From the NCBI GenBank assembly GCA_904502015.1, contig CAJGEA010000050.1:1-10837 (forward strand): DNA of 10,837 nucleotides. Direction: 5' to 3'. Below, piece by piece: positions 1-7,614 of this stretch. The stretch's first letter is position 1. Every line of letters begins with the position of its first letter. Below the pieces are notes generated by a model. That model was not told where the DNA came from. It saw only the letters and a list, made by a program, of their open reading frames with translations, and ran no database searches. A program made the position numbers and the translations under genes. The stretch is from an uncultured Clostridia bacterium (GTDB taxonomy: Bacteria > Bacillota > Clostridia > Oscillospirales > CAG-272).

Positions 1-2
1 AG

Positions 3-755
3 GCGGGCGCGATCGAGGCGTCGGGCCACAAGGTGTTGACCGTCCCCTCTTGCGAGGGTAAGCTTACCGCCGACGACGTGGAGCATCTTCTCACCTCCTT
101 CTACGCCGACGGTAGCCACGACCACATGGTGTTCCCCGGCATGGTCTACATATCCCACCCCACCGAATACGGCACGCTCTACACTCGCGCCGAGCTGGAG
201 GCGCTTGCCGCCGTCTGCCACCGCTACGAGATCCCGCTCTACCTGGACGGTGCGCGTCTGGGCTACGGTCTGATGAGCCGCGACACCGACGTAACGCTGT
301 CCGACCTCAATGAGCTATGCGACGTATTCTACATCGGCGGTACCAAGGTGGGCGCGCTGTGCGGCGAGGCGGTGGTGTTCACCCACAACAACGCCCCGAA
401 GCACTTCTTCACACTCGTCAAGCAGAACGGCGCGCTCCTCGCCAAGGGGCGCCTGCTCGCCGTGCAGTTCGACACCCTATTTACCGACGACCTCTACTTC
501 TCCATCAGCCAAAACGCCATCGATATGGCGGAGTCGCTCAAGGCGCTCTTTGCCTCAAAGGGCTGCCGCTTCTTTATTGACTCCCCCACCAACCAGCAGT
601 TCGTGATTCTGGACAATGAAAAGATCGACGAGCTGGCACAAAAGGTGCGCTTTGAGATCTGGGAGCCCTACGACGAGCATCACAAGGTAGTGCGCTTTGC
701 CACGAGCTGGGGCACCACCAAGGAGGACATTGATTTCCTGGCCGGCCTGCTTTGA
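3..755 (+). CDS. Threonine aldolase-like PLP-dependent lyase, 5' end cut by the window
   Basis: This is the C-terminal part of a fold-type I PLP enzyme of the beta-eliminating lyase/threonine aldolase family. Such enzymes cleave L-threonine or L-allo-threonine to glycine and acetaldehyde in the cytoplasm. The frame is open from the window edge and already reads GAIEASGHKVLTVP, a family block that lies inside the protein, so a GTG or TTG near 33 is not the true start; roughly 100 residues are missing. The block YLDGARLGYG places the PLP-pyridine aspartate at 246-248. FYIGGTKVGALCGEA places the Schiff-base lysine at 345-347. SHPTEYGTLYTRAELEAL is also characteristic of the family. It is the only plus-strand gene here, converges on the GH92 gene and ends in its own terminator. 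The exact substrate among aldolase-like lyases cannot be settled from sequence, so no symbol is given. Confidence 0.9.
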   Translation, partial: AGAIEASGHKVLTVPSCEGKLTADDVEHLLTSFYADGSHDHMVFPGMVYISHPTEYGTLYTRAELEALAAVCHRYEIPLYLDGARLGYGLMSRDTDVTLSDLNELCDVFYIGGTKVGALCGEAVVFTHNNAPKHFFTLVKQNGALLAKGRLLAVQFDTLFTDDLYFSISQNAIDMAESLKALFASKGCRFFIDSPTNQQFVILDNEKIDELAQKVRFEIWEPYDEHHKVVRFATSWGTTKEDIDFLAGLL

Positions 756-769
756 CTTTCCCTATACGC

Positions 770-810
770 AACGCTCGCACCGAATGAAGTCGGTGCGAGC
801 GTTTTGATTT
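770..810 (+). terminator. Rho-independent terminator of the aldolase-like gene
   Basis: A perfect 14-bp stem (770-783 with 790-803) has a 6-nt loop and is followed by a short T-rich run, 15 bases after the stop codon. The minus-strand side has no T run, so it mainly serves the plus-strand gene, although it may also shield the convergent GH92 gene, whose stop is at 822. Confidence 0.85.
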
Positions 811-821
811 CCATTTCAAAT

Positions 822-2783
822 TTATTCCATTTCCCTACCCAGGAGCTTCGCCGACTTCACCAGCCGCTTGGAGCGAATCCACTCGTCCTTACCGGGACAC
901 AGACGGTACAGCCCCAACGTAGCCAGCACGTACCACGCCGAGGTGGTACCGTTGTCCTCGTCACCCGGGTATCCGTCCTCCGTGGGAGCAAACGCCTCCC
1001 GAACCAGCTTTTCCGTCCAGTAGTCCGTCTTCTCGGGGCAACCGAGGGCGGCATACATAAACGGGAGATGGAACGAGGGCTGGTTGGAAATGGCCATCTG
1101 ACCGAAGTCCACCAGCGCCATCTCGGTCATCTCGTGGATCTCGGTGCCGTAGCCCAGCACGCGGTAGTGAGGCTTCTCGGCAAAGAGGGCGTCCAGCTTT
1201 TCGATCAGCTTGTCGCGGCCGCCGTACAGCGCGGCCAGTCCCTCCACATCATGAGGTACGGCAAACGAGCTCTGCCACGCCGAGCCCTCGGTGTACTCCC
1301 CACCCCACACGCAGGGATCAAAATTCTTGGCCATACGTCCCTCGCAATCGCGTCCGCGCATGAATCCGCTCTCAGGATCAAACAAATGGCGGTAATTTTT
1401 GGCACGCAACTCGTAGGCTTCGGCCAGATCCTCCTCGCCCAGCGCGCGGGCCACCGTGGCAATGCACCAGTCGCCGTATGCAAAATCCAGCGTCAGATTG
1501 ACCGATTCGCGGTACATATCGCGGGGCACGTAGCCGTACTTCAAGTACTCCACTATGCCGTTGCGTCCAAAGCGCCCCTCGGGGGCCGGATTGTTCGCGT
1601 GCTTGAGCATACCCTCCAGCGCCTCACGCAGGAGCGCGGGGGAGGCGATGCCGCTCGTCGCCGCCTCGGCGATCACGCTGTCAATCAAGGTGCTGGGCAT
1701 GCAACCGCACTCGCCCATGGTAATCCAGCGAGGCAACCAACCGCACTCGCGGTAGTCACCCACAAAGCCCTCCAGCATTTCAGCGAACTCGTCACGGGCA
1801 ATCAAGGTATACAAGGGGTACACCGTGCGGTAGGTATCCCAGAAACCGTTATCGGTGTAGCGCACTCCCGCTCGCACCTTACCGTCGGCGGGTCTGTAAT
1901 GGCAGGTATTGCCGTCGCGGTCGATCTCATACGCCTTGCGCGGAAAGGAAAACACGCGGTACAGACAGGAGTAAAAGGTCTTCATCTGCATCTCGTCATC
2001 GCTCTCAATCTCGATGCGGCTGAGCTTCTCTTCCCACGCATTGGCGGCGGCTCTCCGTATTTCTTCAAAGCTGAGATCCCCGCACTCGCGGTCAATCGCC
2101 GCCAGCGCCATCTCCCCGCTGATATAGGAAATACCCATCCGCGCCTCCAGCGTGCGTCCCGTCAGGGCGATATGCATGCAGGAGCCGTTCGGATCGTAGG
2201 TGCGCGCGGCGTCCACCTCGGCGGGGACAAAGCGCACCGCGATATAGGTCTTGAAATTCACGGCAATATCGGTCTTCTGTCCCGAGATCACGCCGTACAG
2301 GATCGCGTTTTCCGCGTCATAGCGGTACTCGTAGGAGCCCTGCACGGGCAAAAACGAAAGGAAAGAGGCGCGGTCATTGTCAAATGACAGACGAATGGCG
2401 GCGCACCGCTCGGTGGGAGTCAGCTCAAAGGTACAGCCCGAGCGCAGGAACGTCACCCGCAGGTAATCGGGATCCTGCACCGAGTCACCGATGCGGTAGC
2501 CCGACCACGCGGGCGCGTAGTCGTTCATCACCAGATCGTTCTGGGGCGTCATCAGCACCGTACCGTAATCCCCCAGCCACGGGCAGGGTTGGTGCGTCAG
2601 GCGCACGCCCTCGGCGTACTCGTGGTCGGGCTGGTAAAACCACGGCGCGGAGCCGCCGTCAGTCTGTAAACAGAAGGGCGCCATGCCAAAGGGCATCTGT
2701 GTCAGCGGCAGAGTGTTGCCGTTCGACCGTCTTGGGACGGATCGCGTACCCATACGGGCGTTCACGTAAGTCAGATATTTCAT
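822..2783 (-). CDS. Glycoside hydrolase family 92 (alpha-mannosidase-type), cytoplasmic
   Basis: This 653-residue protein resembles GH92, calcium-dependent exo-acting alpha-mannosidases that invert configuration. The N-terminal beta-sandwich runs from residue 1 to about 235 (VNARMGT, then WFYQPDHEYAEGVRLTH at about 48-64). The (alpha/alpha)6 domain carries FWDTYRTVYPLYTL (314-327), YTEGSAWQSSFAVPHD (497-512) and GYPGDEDNGTTSAWYV (604-619). By spacing to the characterised enzyme BT3990, E499 would be the acid and D608/D610 the base pair; this alignment was done by eye. The usual NEPS motif reads NQPS here (567-570). There is no signal peptide, so the enzyme should act inside the cell on imported oligosaccharides. 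The start at 2783 is chosen because AGGAGA lies 7 bases upstream; the frame also offers an ATG at 2801, which lies upstream of that site. Length is slightly below the usual 700-750 residues. No clear promoter is seen. Confidence 0.87.
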   Translation of the reverse strand: MKYLTYVNARMGTRSVPRRSNGNTLPLTQMPFGMAPFCLQTDGGSAPWFYQPDHEYAEGVRLTHQPCPWLGDYGTVLMTPQNDLVMNDYAPAWSGYRIGDSVQDPDYLRVTFLRSGCTFELTPTERCAAIRLSFDNDRASFLSFLPVQGSYEYRYDAENAILYGVISGQKTDIAVNFKTYIAVRFVPAEVDAARTYDPNGSCMHIALTGRTLEARMGISYISGEMALAAIDRECGDLSFEEIRRAAANAWEEKLSRIEIESDDEMQMKTFYSCLYRVFSFPRKAYEIDRDGNTCHYRPADGKVRAGVRYTDNGFWDTYRTVYPLYTLIARDEFAEMLEGFVGDYRECGWLPRWITMGECGCMPSTLIDSVIAEAATSGIASPALLREALEGMLKHANNPAPEGRFGRNGIVEYLKYGYVPRDMYRESVNLTLDFAYGDWCIATVARALGEEDLAEAYELRAKNYRHLFDPESGFMRGRDCEGRMAKNFDPCVWGGEYTEGSAWQSSFAVPHDVEGLAALYGGRDKLIEKLDALFAEKPHYRVLGYGTEIHEMTEMALVDFGQMAISNQPSFHLPFMYAALGCPEKTDYWTEKLVREAFAPTEDGYPGDEDNGTTSAWYVLATLGLYRLCPGKDEWIRSKRLVKSAKLLGREME

Positions 2784-2829
2784 ATCCGTATCTCCTGTCA
2801 TTCAGTCTGTGGGGGTGTGGAAAACCATA

Positions 2830-2986
2830 GGGGGCTTTTTGAAAAAAGCTCCCCTCCCCCAAGAACTTTCAAAAAATCATGTTAAAACATTTGCGTAATA
2901 AATAATAAAATTTTGAGATTTTTGGGAGTCCCGAACCTTTTGGGCAAAAAGGGCTCGGGCTGGGCGCGGGGGTGAATCCCCTGCCC
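2830..2986. repeat. Candidate interspersed repeat with nested inverted repeats
   Basis: This intergenic stretch between the ATPase stop and the GH92 start has a non-coding, mosaic look. A G5CT5/A6GCTC4 fold-back lies at 2830-2854, a short palindrome (ATGTTTTAACAT on the minus strand) in the middle, an AT-rich core follows, and a second fold-back of CCCGAGCC-CTTTT/AAAAGGTTCGGG type lies at 2930-2959. Poly-purine/poly-pyrimidine blocks of this type (TTGGGGGAGGGGAGC) recall dispersed repeats seen between genes in many Clostridia genomes. That resemblance is from memory and cannot be tested within one window. The second hairpin could act as a weak terminator for the ATPase gene. Confidence 0.4.
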
Positions 2987-3862
2987 TCAGAACTCCTCTT
3001 TGTGCGCCATGAAGAAATCAAAATATTTCCGCACATTGGGCAGATCCGTCCAGCGGCAGGTGCAGACGGGATGCTCGTCCAGATTGTAGATTCGCGCATG
3101 TTTCATAGACAGAAAAATGGGCGAGTGGGTGGCAATGATGAACTGACTGCGCGTGGCGCGCGCCGTCGCCTCGATATACTCGGCAAGCTGAATCTGAAAC
3201 TCAACCGACAGGCTGTTTTCAGGCTCGTCCAGCAGGTACAGGGCATCCTCCTCCATACGGTCGAGGAACAGCCGCATGGCGGTCTCGCCGTTGGAGTGCA
3301 GGTCAATGTCCCGCGCCACCCGCGCCTTGATGTATTTCGACTGCGAGTGCTTGGGGGACAGAATCTCCCGCACCTCGCAAAAGCGCTCGTAGTCATCCAA
3401 TCCGTGCAGGCGGCGAGCCTCGGGATCCATCATCGCCTCGCGGTAGGTGTCCACGTAACGGTCAAACAACTCGTTTCTCCGCTCCTCGATTCGCCCGTTG
3501 ACCGACCGCGCGCTCAGCGCATAGTCAAACACGTCGTCACTGGTCAGCACACAGCTTTTGTCGGGCCTGCTCATCCATTCCACATAGCACATATCCACGA
3601 AACGGTCAAAAAACGGCGCACCGTTGAAGTCCGAATACCGCTCGGCGTTGATCCTTTGCGCCATGACGTTGATCAGCGTACTTTTCCCCGAGCCGTTGCC
3701 GCCGTAGAGCAACGTGATCCCGTCGAACTCCACCGTCCGCAGTCCCTTGTCGGGGAAAATCTTGAAGGGGTAGAAGGTGTGAAAGCAGGTTCTCTGCTCG
3801 CCCTTGATGACATTGATCTCGGCCACCTCACCGGGCAGAATCAGTTTTTTCGCATAGATCAC
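2987..3862 (-). CDS. Stand-alone ABC/SMC-like AAA ATPase
   Basis: This 291-residue single-domain ATPase belongs to the AAA_21-like group of predicted ATPases related to ABC and SMC heads. Walker A is GGNGSGKST (54-62), the ABC-signature-like HSNGE is at 189-193, Walker B is LYLLDEPEN (208-216) and the switch histidine is in THSP (245-248). No membrane segment or second domain is present, and no nuclease partner (TOPRIM, HNH or Cas-like) adjoins it, so assignment to the OLD/Septu/Gabija type defence systems is not supported. A GTG at 3862 is taken as start because GGGAGG lies about 10 bases upstream and a consensus promoter ends its -10 at 3906. The ATG at 3934 lies inside the -35 box of that promoter and cannot be the start. 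Its cellular role is unknown. Confidence 0.85.
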   Translation of the reverse strand: MIYAKKLILPGEVAEINVIKGEQRTCFHTFYPFKIFPDKGLRTVEFDGITLLYGGNGSGKSTLINVMAQRINAERYSDFNGAPFFDRFVDMCYVEWMSRPDKSCVLTSDDVFDYALSARSVNGRIEERRNELFDRYVDTYREAMMDPEARRLHGLDDYERFCEVREILSPKHSQSKYIKARVARDIDLHSNGETAMRLFLDRMEEDALYLLDEPENSLSVEFQIQLAEYIEATARATRSQFIIATHSPIFLSMKHARIYNLDEHPVCTCRWTDLPNVRKYFDFFMAHKEEF

Positions 3863-3905
3863 GGTCTCACCGCCTCCCTTGGCATTTAACGCTTGCGTCA
3901 AATAG

Positions 3906-3934
3906 ATTATAGCACGGATGCAGAGGGGTGTCAA
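3906..3934 (-). promoter_or_regulatory. Consensus sigma-A promoter for the ATPase gene
   Basis: On the minus strand TTGACA (3934-3929) is followed by a 17-base spacer and TATAAT (3911-3906). Both hexamers are exact consensus. Transcription would start near 3899, giving a leader of about 37 bases before the GTG at 3862. Confidence 0.85.
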
Positions 3935-3953
3935 GATGCTATAAACGGAAATG

Positions 3954-3994
3954 AAAAAGCCCCAACAGACCGCAGTGGCGGTCTGCCGGGGCTT
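3954..3994 (-). terminator. Rho-independent terminator of the lipoprotein gene
   Basis: On the minus strand a GCCCCGGCAGACCGC / GCGGTCTGTTGGGGC stem is followed by five T's. The two G-T pairs are wobbles only on this strand and are A-C mismatches on the other, which fixes the direction. It lies 15 bases after the lipoprotein stop and just upstream of the ATPase promoter, insulating the two units. Confidence 0.9.
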
Positions 3995-4009
3995 GCAATC
4001 GAGATGGGA

Positions 4010-6592
4010 TTAAGCGTACACCTCGATCTCACCGAATGCCATCGGTCTTGTAGTGTCGCATTCAATGCGGATATAGCGCGCCTGCACCTTGTCAAAGGTC
4101 AGCTCCAGCGCCTCGGAGGCATCGCCCCACTTGTGATCCTTCACCTTGGCAACCTCGGTGTAGTTCACACCGTCCTCGGATACCAGAACCGTAAAGCTCT
4201 TGCACCATTTTACCTTGGGAATCGCCTCACTCATGTTAATCTTCACGCGGCTCACCTCAAAGGTGCCCAGAAGATCCATCTTGATCCAGGGATCCTTGTC
4301 GGATTCGCGGCCGATCCAGCCACCGTTCTCGAGGATACCGTCGGTGAGGAGGTATGTGGCAATAGAGCCCTTAAAATCGAAGGATGCATCCGAAGAGGAA
4401 GCAAATACGGGCTTGTTCAGTGCCAGATTCTCGCTCTGCTCGGGAGCGGGACGGGATACGTCCGCACCTGCGGGGAGAATGACAGCCACGCACTGACCGG
4501 GCTTCAGCGTCAGGGTGAAGGTGGAGTCAGCGCCGACCGAGATCTCCGTAGTCTCGCCCGTCAGGGGATCAAAGACCGACAGAGCACCTACGTCTTTCTG
4601 CAACTTGACCGTGAAGGTCGTATCGTTGTCCTCGCGGAAGGCCTTGTTGGTGATGACAACGTGCTGCTGACCCGAACCGTCCAGGGCCTCATACACGGTA
4701 TAGATCGCGTCGCCGCCACCCAGATGGGCAAAGATGAAATCCTCGGGCAGGAGCAGATTGTCCAGCTCGGAGTTGGTATGGTAGACCTCGATCGCGTCGC
4801 TGTTACCCAGAATGGTACCCAGGTTCTTGATGTACTTGTTGGCGGCGATGATGCCCTCATAGTTGCCGGCGGGCTTGAAGTCAGGGCCCACGAAGCCCGT
4901 CTCAAAGTTTACCTTTTCTTCATCAACGGGGGTCAGAGCCACGAACCACTTAAAGTTCTTCATACCGTACGCCATACCCAGCGTAGCGTTGTAGCGCAGG
5001 GCGTTGGCATCCAGAAGCGGGTGCATCCCCGTCATGACCATGGACTGCATGTAGAAGCCGGTGTCGGCGTTGAAGAACAGACCTGCCTTGCGGAGACGGT
5101 CGAGAGAGGAGTAGACCTTATCATCAAAGATGCCGTTCCATATGAAGGGATAGTGGTCGTAGGTCAAAAAGCGCATACGGCCGTTGCCACCGGCTACGGC
5201 GGCGAACTCGGTGAAGTACTCGTCAATGCCTCCGAAGTTGTAGGGGGGCAGGAGATTCAGGTGAGGAATCAGATGGGGGTTGTACTCCTGAATGAGGCGG
5301 AAGATGCGGGCATAATCCACGTATTCACCGTGAGGCTCATCCTGCATATACACACCGTAGAAGCCGGCACGGTTCTCATACTTCTGCACGATGGCGATGA
5401 TCTCGTCGTCGGTCAGATTCAAGTAGTTGGGGCCGCCCAGAGGATCGCGGGGCGAATAGGCCATGCCCAGCTTGTTGCAGAGATAGAGGGTATACATGGC
5501 AATGTGGTTGCCTGCACGGTCATGGTCGCGCGTATCCTCCACGTACTCAACACCGCCATCGGCCAGAATCCTGAGTCCCACGGCGATCTCCTCGGGGTAT
5601 GCAAAATTCGAGTGGTAGAAGGTGGACACGCGGAAATTGTCGCGCAGCTCCTCCTTGACCTCCACGTGGCATACCGCCAGATTGGTTCCGTCGGTGACGT
5701 ACACGTCGGTCTTGCCCACGCCCACGGGGGTGATGAGTCCGTTCTCATCAACCGTTGCTACAGCCTTATCCAGAGATACGTATTTCAGGGTTGCAGCGGG
5801 GTCAACAGCCGTCCCATCGCGGTAGTAGAGGATGGAGAGCTGCTGGGTGGTATCGGGGTTCTTGAAAAGCCAGATGTCATCGCGGTTGAGGATCATGTTG
5901 GTAGCCGTATCGATGGGGGAATAGACCTCCATCTCGGAGAGGGACAGGTACTTGCCCTTGCCCTCGGCACCCTCGCCCAGCTCACGGGTCACCAGCTTGA
6001 CAAACTGACCCTGCACGCCGCCCAGGGACACACTCAGTCCGTCCTTAGCGGCATCCGCGGTGGCGTCGGTCACAGTAGCGGCCTTGGTATAATTCTCGCC
6101 GTCCATCGAAACCAGAATATCGAATGCCTTGGGGAAGCCGCCCTCGTCTCCCGCCATAGGGTAGAGCTTTACGCTATCCAGCGCACGAACCTCGGTCAAG
6201 TCTACAAAAATATAATATTCCTTGGCGGAGTCCTCATTGCCCCAAGGGGTGGAAAAGCCCGTTGCGCGATCTCCGTCGTTGAGATAGACGTTGCTGTAGC
6301 CGTTTTCGGTTTGGCAAGCAGATGCCAGAGCAAATCCCTCGCGTGCTACGTTCGCCACAGGGAGCGCGGTCGGCTCAAATGCGAGGGGGTTGAAGGATTC
6401 CTCGGTGGATTCCTCGGTGGATTCCTCGGTAGTCTCCTCGGTGGATTCCTCGTCGGAGGTGTCCGTAGGCGTCTCGGTGGGGGTCGAGGTGTCGGCAGGG
6501 GAAGTATGATCTGCCTTGTCGCTACCGCCCGTGCATGAAACGCCGGTCATGCCGAGCAGAACCAAAGCGATACAAAGTAAAAGTTTCTTCAT
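4010..6592 (-). CDS. Multidomain lipoprotein: discoidin, BIG2-like, putative glycosidase barrel, discoidin
   Basis: This 860-residue exported lipoprotein has a signal peptide (MKKLLLCIALVLLGMTGVSC) ending in a lipobox, so Cys20 would be lipidated. A Thr/Glu/Ser/Pro linker follows (about 21-66). Domains by eye: an F5/8 type C (discoidin, CBM32-like) domain at 82-226; a BIG2-like Ig domain at 232-313 (VATVDENGLITPVGVGKTDV); a probable (beta/alpha)8 barrel at about 318-600; a beta-sandwich at about 600-710; and a second discoidin domain at 721-860 starting NLALNKPVFASS and ending FGEIEVYA. In the barrel, FYGVYMQDEPHGEY (411-424) puts E419 at the end of a strand like a clan GH-A acid/base, and LTYDHYPFIWNG (476-487) forms a second motif. 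I cannot assign a GH family. The start at 6592 has AGGAG 8 bases upstream. It probably binds and attacks glycans at the cell surface. Confidence 0.85.
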   Translation of the reverse strand: MKKLLLCIALVLLGMTGVSCTGGSDKADHTSPADTSTPTETPTDTSDEESTEETTEESTEESTEESFNPLAFEPTALPVANVAREGFALASACQTENGYSNVYLNDGDRATGFSTPWGNEDSAKEYYIFVDLTEVRALDSVKLYPMAGDEGGFPKAFDILVSMDGENYTKAATVTDATADAAKDGLSVSLGGVQGQFVKLVTRELGEGAEGKGKYLSLSEMEVYSPIDTATNMILNRDDIWLFKNPDTTQQLSILYYRDGTAVDPAATLKYVSLDKAVATVDENGLITPVGVGKTDVYVTDGTNLAVCHVEVKEELRDNFRVSTFYHSNFAYPEEIAVGLRILADGGVEYVEDTRDHDRAGNHIAMYTLYLCNKLGMAYSPRDPLGGPNYLNLTDDEIIAIVQKYENRAGFYGVYMQDEPHGEYVDYARIFRLIQEYNPHLIPHLNLLPPYNFGGIDEYFTEFAAVAGGNGRMRFLTYDHYPFIWNGIFDDKVYSSLDRLRKAGLFFNADTGFYMQSMVMTGMHPLLDANALRYNATLGMAYGMKNFKWFVALTPVDEEKVNFETGFVGPDFKPAGNYEGIIAANKYIKNLGTILGNSDAIEVYHTNSELDNLLLPEDFIFAHLGGGDAIYTVYEALDGSGQQHVVITNKAFREDNDTTFTVKLQKDVGALSVFDPLTGETTEISVGADSTFTLTLKPGQCVAVILPAGADVSRPAPEQSENLALNKPVFASSSDASFDFKGSIATYLLTDGILENGGWIGRESDKDPWIKMDLLGTFEVSRVKINMSEAIPKVKWCKSFTVLVSEDGVNYTEVAKVKDHKWGDASEALELTFDKVQARYIRIECDTTRPMAFGEIEVYA
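6395..6454 (-). repeat. 12-bp tandem repeat encoding TEES units
   Basis: There are five 12-base units in the lipoprotein linker. Units 1-3 (6395-6430) are identical (ggattcctcggt on the plus strand) and the last two differ by a few bases. On the coding strand each unit encodes Thr-Glu-Glu-Ser, so copy-number change by slippage would stay in frame and only alter spacer length between the lipid anchor and the first discoidin domain. Confidence 0.85.
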
Positions 6593-6622
6593 AAGAGCGT
6601 CTCCTTTCGTGATAGACATTTT

Positions 6623-6652
6623 ATTATACCATATTTTTCCCCAACTTGTAAA
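6623..6652 (-). promoter_or_regulatory. Promoter for the lipoprotein gene
   Basis: On the minus strand TTTACA (6652-6647), an 18-base spacer and an exact TATAAT (6628-6623) precede a leader of about 25 bases, which contains the AGGAG site of the start at 6592. Confidence 0.7.
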
Positions 6653-6706
6653 TTGGATAGTCAAACGAAAATACCTCCCCCGATTTGTCAAGATCGCACA
6701 AACCGA

Positions 6707-6794
6707 AATAGGTGCCTCGGATACGGCATTGTCACCTATTCTAACCGCAAGACGCAGGAAGGGTCGCCCCAAAAATCCATTCGTGACAACCCTT
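6707..6794. other. Inverted repeats downstream of the LysM-CAP gene
   Basis: This holds two imperfect hairpins without a clean T run. A 10-bp stem (6759-6768 with 6785-6794) contains two G-U wobbles on the minus strand. An 8-bp perfect pair (6707-6714 with 6733-6740) lies further on. Either could slow or end transcription of the LysM-CAP gene, but neither is a convincing intrinsic terminator. Confidence 0.35.
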
Positions 6795-6802
6795 TACATT
6801 TA

Positions 6803-7411
6803 TTATTTACCAATGAACATTTGCGTCCAGTAGTGCCCATCGGCGACGTACCCCACGCCGATCTGGGTATAGGACGCGTTCAGTATGTTGGCACGATGCC
6901 CTGCGGAATTCATCCACGCATTGACAACCGCCTGCGGGCTCGCCTGCCCGCGCGCGATGTTCTCCCCCGCAGTTCTGTACGTAATGCCAAAGCTCTTGAT
7001 CATCTGAAACGGCGTGCCGTACACCGGGCTGGTGTGCGAAAAGTACCTGTTGTCGCGCATATCCTGCGATTTGTACCGCGCCACGCGACCGAGCTCCCAG
7101 TCGTAGGTCTGCTTGGAGAGCCCGTTCTGCACGCGGATGTCATTGACCAGCCGAATGACCTCTTGCTCGTAGCTCGTGACCGAGTTGCTGACCGTGGGGA
7201 TGGTCAAAACCTGTCCCGGGTAGATCAGATCGGGATTGGATATCTGCGGGTTGGCGGCCTTGATCTCACTGAGCCCCACTTGGTATCGGACGGCAATTTT
7301 CCACATGGTATCGCCCGACACCACCGTGTGCGAGGTCTCGGCCGACACACCGATTGCCAAAATGGCTACGCTCATGATGATACTCAACATAAAAACAAAC
7401 AGCTTTTTCAT
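6803..7411 (-). CDS. Secreted LysM and CAP (SCP/YkwD-like) domain protein
   Basis: This 202-residue exported protein has a signal peptide (residues 1-24, cleavage after GVSA), then a LysM peptidoglycan-binding domain (about 27-71: HTVVSGDTMWKIA, then NPDLIYPGQVLTIP), then a CAP/SCP domain (about 80-202). The CAP signatures YFSHTSP (H126), AGENIARG (E150) and GHRANILNASYTQIGVGY (H172) are intact. H126, E150 and H172 are candidates for the usual CAP cavity residues. Proteins of this YkwD-like architecture are common in spore-forming Bacillota, and their biochemical function is largely unknown. The LysM domain implies retention on the cell wall. The start at 7411 has GGAGG 8 bases upstream. An upstream ATG at 7498 overlaps the -35 box and is rejected. 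Confidence 0.92.
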   Translation of the reverse strand: MKKLFVFMLSIIMSVAILAIGVSAETSHTVVSGDTMWKIAVRYQVGLSEIKAANPQISNPDLIYPGQVLTIPTVSNSVTSYEQEVIRLVNDIRVQNGLSKQTYDWELGRVARYKSQDMRDNRYFSHTSPVYGTPFQMIKSFGITYRTAGENIARGQASPQAVVNAWMNSAGHRANILNASYTQIGVGYVADGHYWTQMFIGK

Positions 7412-7469
7412 CTGTTGTACCTCCGTATATTGATTTGAAATCGCAACGTAAAACGCCAATTTCCCTTGT

Positions 7470-7498
7470 ATTATAACATATTTTTCGTTTTTGTGCAA
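7470..7498 (-). promoter_or_regulatory. Promoter for the LysM-CAP gene
   Basis: On the minus strand TTGCAC (7498-7493), a 17-base spacer and an exact TATAAT (7475-7470) are followed by a leader of about 52 bases with the GGAGG site near its end. Confidence 0.75.
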
Positions 7499-7555
7499 AT
7501 GTAAGTTCTGGAAGTCGTAGTAGAGAGAGAATGCAAGAGCTTCATTAGCGCAAAT

Positions 7556-7608
7556 GAATCAAAATAAGCCCCGCCCATTGATTTGATCACAAACCAACGG
7601 ACGGGGCT
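7556..7608 (-). terminator. Terminator closing the RHS/immunity region
   Basis: On the minus strand an 18-bp stem (7608-7591 with 7584-7567) encloses a 6-base loop and is followed by a T-rich run (TTATTTTGATT). Several positions are G-U wobbles on the minus strand but A-C mismatches on the plus strand, fixing the direction. It would end transcripts coming from candidate immunity gene 2. Confidence 0.8.
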
Positions 7609-7614
7609 ATGGTT

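Noticed and set aside
804..2387. Long plus-strand open frame opposite the GH92 gene
   Set aside because: No recognisable motifs and no RBS; the minus-strand GH92 motifs are clear.
2987..3862. A known two-gene phage-defence system built on the ATPase
   Set aside because: Neighbours on both sides are a glycosidase and a lipoprotein in separate transcription units; no nuclease, TOPRIM or helicase partner is present.
3863..3934. ATG at 3934 as the ATPase start
   Set aside because: It falls inside the -35 element of a perfect promoter; the GTG at 3862 has GGGAGG upstream.
6395..6454. CRISPR-like array
   Set aside because: The units are contiguous 12-bp coding repeats without spacers.
3893..6538. 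Very long plus-strand open frame opposite the lipoprotein gene
   Set aside because: Its translation has no domain-like features. The minus-strand frame has a signal peptide, RBS, promoter, terminator and recognisable domains. It is an antisense shadow caused by codon bias.
6593..6772. Upstream extension of the lipoprotein to an earlier start
   Set aside because: The extension crosses the promoter and would bury the signal peptide; the ATG at 6592 has a proper RBS.
7412..7498. ATG at 7498 as the LysM-CAP start
   Set aside because: It overlaps the -35 box, and the signal peptide and RBS support 7411.
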